Below are positions 31,604 to 35,167 of a DNA stretch of 35,167 nt, piece after piece; position 1 is the stretch's first letter, and each line of letters starts with the position of its first letter. Below the pieces are notes generated by a model. That model saw only the letters and a program-made list of their open reading frames with translations, was not told the origin of the DNA and searched no databases. The position numbers and the translations under genes were made by a program. The stretch lies in assembly GCA_910578805.1 (NCBI GenBank), contig CAJTRS010000011.1, positions 1-35,167 of the forward strand. Reading direction: 5' to 3'. The DNA is from an uncultured Muribaculaceae bacterium (GTDB lineage Bacteria > Bacteroidota > Bacteroidia > Bacteroidales > Muribaculaceae).

Positions 31604-32743
31604 TCACTTGCGCCGGTTGCGCACACTGCGGGTGGCTGCCGACTTGGTTTTAGGCGCTTTGGATTTCTTTACTTTGGCGGGCTTGGACTTGGTGGCTTTT
31701 TCCTTTGATTTCTTGGAACCGCGGCGCGTAACCGATTTGCGAGCCGGCTTGTCGGCATCGTCTCGGGAATTCACCTGTTCCTCCCCGTCACCCTGAGCCT
31801 GCGCTTCGGCCTTGGCTTTCGCCTCACTTCGGGCCTGTAGTTCTTCGAGTGAAGGCACCCACAGCTTGTCCTCAAATTTGTCAAGAGAGTTCTGAATGCT
31901 GTCCTGCGCACGCTTCATGTCGTCGGGGTTGGGATAGAGCTGCGCCATGGACTTGTTGCGCAGATTGCGTGTCTTGTATATATCGCCCTCATAAAGCCCG
32001 AGCTGGAAATAGTCGTCGAAAGTGCATGTGGGCAGATTGTTGTCATCGCTGATAAAAATATTTTGTGTGGAGAGGTAGGGTCTCAGATCATCATACCTGA
32101 CCCAGAACATAGGATATTTCATGGACTCCATGCCGTAGTCATCGCTACGGTGGAGCACCGGACATATGGCCTCTACTCGTGTGCGCATGCGGTTGGTGCG
32201 GTTGTCAAACTCCCACCGCTCGACAATGAAGTAGCTCAGCACTTCATTGGCCGGAACATCGCTCGGTTCTATAGTGAACTTCGGGTGACGTTCAGAGCTT
32301 CCTTTGGCCTCCTGGTAATAGATGTGGAAGCGGTCAAGCATCTCACGCACTTTGATCCTGTAGGTGTCGGAAAACACTTCTCGTCCGTCAAGGTATTCAT
32401 AGACCGTCAGTTCATCGTTGGTAAGTAGGCGCATTATGAGCCGGAACAAACTTTCGGCTCCCTCTTCGGGCTGTTCGGGGAAGTAGAGCGGCGCATTCTT
32501 ATCCTTGGTGAGGTCAAGCGAACGGTATATGACTTTCATCCACGACAGGTCGGCATCACTCGGAGCAGACGATTCAAGACGATTCTGCATACGGGAGGTG
32601 ACCTGGGAGGTATTCCGCTGGGCACGGTTCCGGTCGCCTCTCCGCATTACGGACGAACTGCTCGATTCCTGCTGCGCCTGTGCCGGAACAACCGAAACGG
32701 CGATGGCCATGAGGGTCAATATCAGTGTTGTTATCTTTTTCAT
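31604..32743 (-). CDS. gldN: type IX secretion / gliding protein GldN (PorN), with basic C-terminal tail
   Basis: GldN/PorN is a periplasmic protein that, with the GldK lipoprotein, forms the ring attached to the outer membrane in the type IX secretion system. The 379 residues start with a signal peptide (1 to about 23, ending AQAQ). The conserved core runs from about DADLSWMKVIYRSLDLTKDK to about residue 304 and includes FDDYFQLGLYEGDIYKTRNL. The last 75 residues (305-379) are unusual: first charged (EAKAKAEAQAQ, then an acidic stretch), then very rich in lysine, arginine, serine and alanine (KKSKEKATKSKPAKVKKSK). It follows gldM after 51 bases and ends at a terminator. Confidence 0.93.
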   Translation of the reverse strand: MKKITTLILTLMAIAVSVVPAQAQQESSSSSVMRRGDRNRAQRNTSQVTSRMQNRLESSAPSDADLSWMKVIYRSLDLTKDKNAPLYFPEQPEEGAESLFRLIMRLLTNDELTVYEYLDGREVFSDTYRIKVREMLDRFHIYYQEAKGSSERHPKFTIEPSDVPANEVLSYFIVERWEFDNRTNRMRTRVEAICPVLHRSDDYGMESMKYPMFWVRYDDLRPYLSTQNIFISDDNNLPTCTFDDYFQLGLYEGDIYKTRNLRNKSMAQLYPNPDDMKRAQDSIQNSLDKFEDKLWVPSLEELQARSEAKAKAEAQAQGDGEEQVNSRDDADKPARKSVTRRGSKKSKEKATKSKPAKVKKSKAPKTKSAATRSVRNRRK

Positions 32744-32794
32744 CAGAGATTGAATGTGGGGATATATCTTCGTGTAGTAATTACAAAAATCAGA

Positions 32795-34354
32795 TTAATT
32801 AACAATGACTTCCAGTGTGCCTATCATACGCTCCACTCCATCGGGTCCTTTGACCCTGATACGCGATATGTAGAAGCGCTTGCCGCGACTGAGGGTGCGG
32901 AATTTGTCTTTCTGCCGGCCTGAGAAGTTGGCTCCGTCGCTTTTTTCGGGCATTGCATTACCCATGGAGTCAAACATCACAGTCTCGAAGTCCAGCACAT
33001 TGAAGTCGATATTGAGTGCATCGTCATCAATGGCCGCACCCAACCCTTTGGCGCCCATCAGAGTGGCTTTGGATATGGGCCTGCCACCCTTATAGCGCTC
33101 GGGAAGTCCGTTGGCGCCTGTATAGGATATGAAAGCTACAGGATCCGGCAGTTTACGCACACGAAAACGGGTGGTATTGACGGTCTGCGACTTACCGTCG
33201 AGGGTGGCGGTTACAGTCACCACAGCATCAGTGCCTATGGCCGACGGACGGGCGACCCAGCCGTCACCGCTGCGTGACAGGGAGCCGTTGGTCATAGTGG
33301 CATTCACGCCGGCCTGCGGCACACCCGGCACCGAGATGCTTATGGGGTTGTTGATACCGGCATAAAGCACATTCATCATAGTTGCCGACACGGTAGCCGT
33401 AGGATCAATGACAGTATAAGAGGAGTTGAATGGGTGACGCGTAACCGAGCCGTCGGCATGCGGAACCTCTATATAACCGGAATAGTCAAACGACCCGGAA
33501 CGGGTGGTCTGAAGCTGATAACGTCCGTCAGTCACATTGTTGCCACCGACGAACACCGACGGGCGTGCTGTCGTATCGACAGCGGCCAATACGATATCGG
33601 CACTGTAATTGCCGCCGCGCATCACCAATCGCGACTGTGGAATAACGAAAGCATTGAGATCATTGACACGCACATCGCCGGCGTCAACCTGGTTGAGGAG
33701 AGTGGCGAGAGCCTCCCCTTCGGCATAACGTATATCATTCTGCAACTTGGTAAGCAACGTAATCGCAGCCACCACAGGCTGATTGTCGAATTTGGCCTCT
33801 TCCCATGACTGCGACAAAGCCAATCCCTTGCGCTTGAATGGTTCGGTGGATAGCGAAGCCTTGATGCTGGCACTCTTTACAGAATCGGTCACGATGGATT
33901 CGATATATTTTCTGTAATTGTCAATATTAAGCCGCAGATGCTCGCCGCGTCGGGTAATGGGATTGAGCATGACCACCGACGCCGTCTCGAGATCATCGCG
34001 ATTGCGCAAATCCTCAAGAGTGCCGTCGGGACCGTCGGCTTTCATTACTATTTCATGTTTCAGACTCTCTATCTCATCGAAAATCCTTGATGATTCGCCA
34101 CGCACTTCTGTAGCCTTACCGAGCCAAACGGCCGCCTTTTCGGGATTTTGCTCTGCCAGAGATTCCAACTGGCCATATATGGCATTGTTACGCAGACTTA
34201 CGTTGGCATTTGTGCGCGACAATCCCTCCTCCACCTGTGTGAACCCGTCGAGCACATCACTCGATACATTCAACGCCAGCATGGCGGTGAGCACTATATA
34301 CATCAGATTTATCATTTTCTGACGCGGTGAGAGCTTTGTGTTGGATTGTGCCAT
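32795..34354 (-). CDS. gldM: type IX secretion / gliding motor protein GldM (PorM)
   Basis: GldM spans the inner membrane once and reaches through the periplasm. With GldL it forms the proton-driven motor of the type IX system. The 519 residues begin MAQSNTKLSPRQKMINLMYI. A single hydrophobic helix (about 14-32, MINLMYIVLTAMLALNVSS) carries the conserved membrane segment of the family. The rest is a long periplasmic part, helical first and then beta-rich (for example VFVGGNNVTDGRYQLQTTRS), matching the known series of periplasmic domains. It lies 54 bases after gldL. Confidence 0.95.
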   Translation of the reverse strand: MAQSNTKLSPRQKMINLMYIVLTAMLALNVSSDVLDGFTQVEEGLSRTNANVSLRNNAIYGQLESLAEQNPEKAAVWLGKATEVRGESSRIFDEIESLKHEIVMKADGPDGTLEDLRNRDDLETASVVMLNPITRRGEHLRLNIDNYRKYIESIVTDSVKSASIKASLSTEPFKRKGLALSQSWEEAKFDNQPVVAAITLLTKLQNDIRYAEGEALATLLNQVDAGDVRVNDLNAFVIPQSRLVMRGGNYSADIVLAAVDTTARPSVFVGGNNVTDGRYQLQTTRSGSFDYSGYIEVPHADGSVTRHPFNSSYTVIDPTATVSATMMNVLYAGINNPISISVPGVPQAGVNATMTNGSLSRSGDGWVARPSAIGTDAVVTVTATLDGKSQTVNTTRFRVRKLPDPVAFISYTGANGLPERYKGGRPISKATLMGAKGLGAAIDDDALNIDFNVLDFETVMFDSMGNAMPEKSDGANFSGRQKDKFRTLSRGKRFYISRIRVKGPDGVERMIGTLEVIVN

Positions 34355-34408
34355 TTATCTTTTGGTGGAAATTAATAAGTCCGTTATGATTATTGGAAAA
34401 ATCGCATG

Positions 34409-35167
34409 TCATTCCGCTGCCTGCTGCGAGGCAACTGTCGGTGAAGCGGGAGCGGCGGCAGGCGGAACGGAAGCGGCCGCCGACGGACCATACATATTGA
34501 TGGTCATCGCCTGGAGCATCTTGGCGTAAATCTGGTTGAGCTGCTGCATGTGTGCAGTCATCTTTTCGCTCTCTTCACAGAAACGCCGGCTCTGCATGGC
34601 GGTGCTTTCATACATGCCGCATATCTCTTTTATGCCCTTATTGACACGGTCGATGGAGTCAAGTTGCGAGGATACGCTTTTAAGCTGTATCTCATAGATG
34701 GTGTTAAGTCCGGAGATATTGCGGTTGAGGTTCTGCATCTGCTCCACATATCCGGTGGAGCTGGCAGTAATATTTTCAGAGTTGTCGGTTATGGCACGGT
34801 AGCTTTCGAGCAACACCTCGCTCACGTGGTTCAACTTCTCGGTGGTCTGTTTCAGCCGGTTCATCTGCTCGGCTATCGCGGTCATCTGGTCGGCATAGTC
34901 ACCTGAAGCCGACACCACATCGGCAGCACCTCCGCCGGCTACAGCCACAGAGGTTCCGGCTCCTACCGGCACACGGGCGTCCGCAGATACATTACCGGAA
35001 ACCACCACTGTACCTCCGCCTCCGGCGCCTCCCATGGAAGGGCGGTCTTCGGGATTTTTGGTGGAAAGCACCGGGAACACCTCTTCCCAATGGTATTCGC
35101 GCGGCGGTCGGTCGAATGCCGTGAGTACGAACATGAGCACCTCGGTGCCCATACCGATGGACAGAAG
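34409..35167 (-). CDS. gldL: type IX secretion / gliding motor protein GldL (PorL), 5' end outside window
   Basis: The reading frame stays open to the window edge (LLSIGMGTEVLMFVLTAFD), so the true start and the first membrane helix lie beyond 35167. The ATG at 35152 is internal. The visible part has the end of the second membrane segment (GTEVLMFVLTAFDRPPREYH), then YHWEEVFPVLS, typical of GldL. A glycine-, valine- and alanine-rich linker of about 55 residues follows, then a long coiled-coil region (QMTAIAEQMNRLKQTTEKLN to about QIYAKMLQAMT). The C-terminus is Ala/Pro-rich (AAASVPPAAAPASPTVASQQ). GldL pairs with GldM as the motor. Confidence 0.9.
   Translation of the reverse strand, partial: LLSIGMGTEVLMFVLTAFDRPPREYHWEEVFPVLSTKNPEDRPSMGGAGGGGTVVVSGNVSADARVPVGAGTSVAVAGGGAADVVSASGDYADQMTAIAEQMNRLKQTTEKLNHVSEVLLESYRAITDNSENITASSTGYVEQMQNLNRNISGLNTIYEIQLKSVSSQLDSIDRVNKGIKEICGMYESTAMQSRRFCEESEKMTAHMQQLNQIYAKMLQAMTINMYGPSAAASVPPAAAPASPTVASQQAAE

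Noticed and set aside
31522..31626. Extension of the SecB-like gene to an ATG at 31626
   Set aside because: This would run through the gldN terminator stem and overlap the gldN coding end. The extra residues (MCATGASDHRVPITYR) look like translated terminator sequence.

Overview
The window looks like chromosomal DNA of an anaerobic Bacteroidales bacterium. The family Muribaculaceae is possible, but the sequence alone does not prove it. The evidence is: (1) gldL-gldM-gldN genes of the type IX secretion / gliding machinery; (2) a GlmU-like protein of the alternative Bacteroidetes type; (3) promoters matching the Bacteroides consensus TTTG-N19-20-TAnnTTTG; (4) an rpsL-rpsG-fusA-rpsJ gene order without tuf; (5) weak or absent Shine-Dalgarno sequences. 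Most of the window is core housekeeping DNA. I see no phage, insertion sequence, CRISPR array, rRNA or tRNA.

Layout. Positions 1-3100 hold a secreted DUF1460 amidase-like gene (+), enolase (-) and a GNAT acetyltransferase (-). Positions 3123-21464 are one unbroken minus-strand run of 33 genes that fuses the str, S10, spc and alpha ribosomal-protein operons. In transcription order it is rpsL, rpsG, fusA, rpsJ, rplC, rplD, rplW, rplB, rpsS, rplV, rpsC, rplP, rpmC, rpsQ, rplN, rplX, rplE, rpsN, rpsH, rplF, rplR, rpsE, rpmD, rplO, secY, map, infA, rpmJ, rpsM, rpsK, rpsD, rpoA, rplQ. It starts from a near-ideal promoter at about 21616-21647 and ends at a hairpin terminator at 3031-3072. Positions 21867-23073 hold a GlmU-family gene (+) with its own promoter. 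Positions 27462 to 23201 (-) are a likely operon of asd, a CPA2-type cation/proton antiporter with a UspA-like tail, and a radical SAM gene. Positions 28421 to 27646 (-) hold a small outer-membrane barrel gene and a 78-residue DUF6582-like gene. Positions 28538-31028 (+) hold ybaK, aroC and a TIGR01212-type radical SAM gene. Positions 35167 to 31045 (-) hold gldL (cut by the window edge), gldM, gldN and a SecB-like gene.

The most interesting structure is in the ribosomal-protein run. Its genes are packed tightly, with spacers of about 50 bases or less, except for three large spacers. These lie directly upstream of rpsG (S7, 218 bases), rpsH (S8, 120 bases) and rpsD (S4, 243 bases). S7, S8 and S4 are the autogenous repressors of the str, spc and alpha operons in E. 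coli. Each spacer can fold: an H-type pseudoknot before rpsG, a stem resembling the 16S helix-21 S8 site before rpsH, and three directly abutting hairpins before rpsD. My reading is that each is a cis-acting feedback site inside one merged operon. The folds are seen in the sequence, but the regulatory role is inference.

Other points worth a look are a lysine/arginine-rich tail on GldN, an Ala/Glu/Pro tail on L17, cysteine-free L36 and zinc-free S14, a SecB-like protein beside the T9SS genes, and a small protein resembling a phage-associated domain. I found nothing that clearly amounts to a wholly new multi-gene system.
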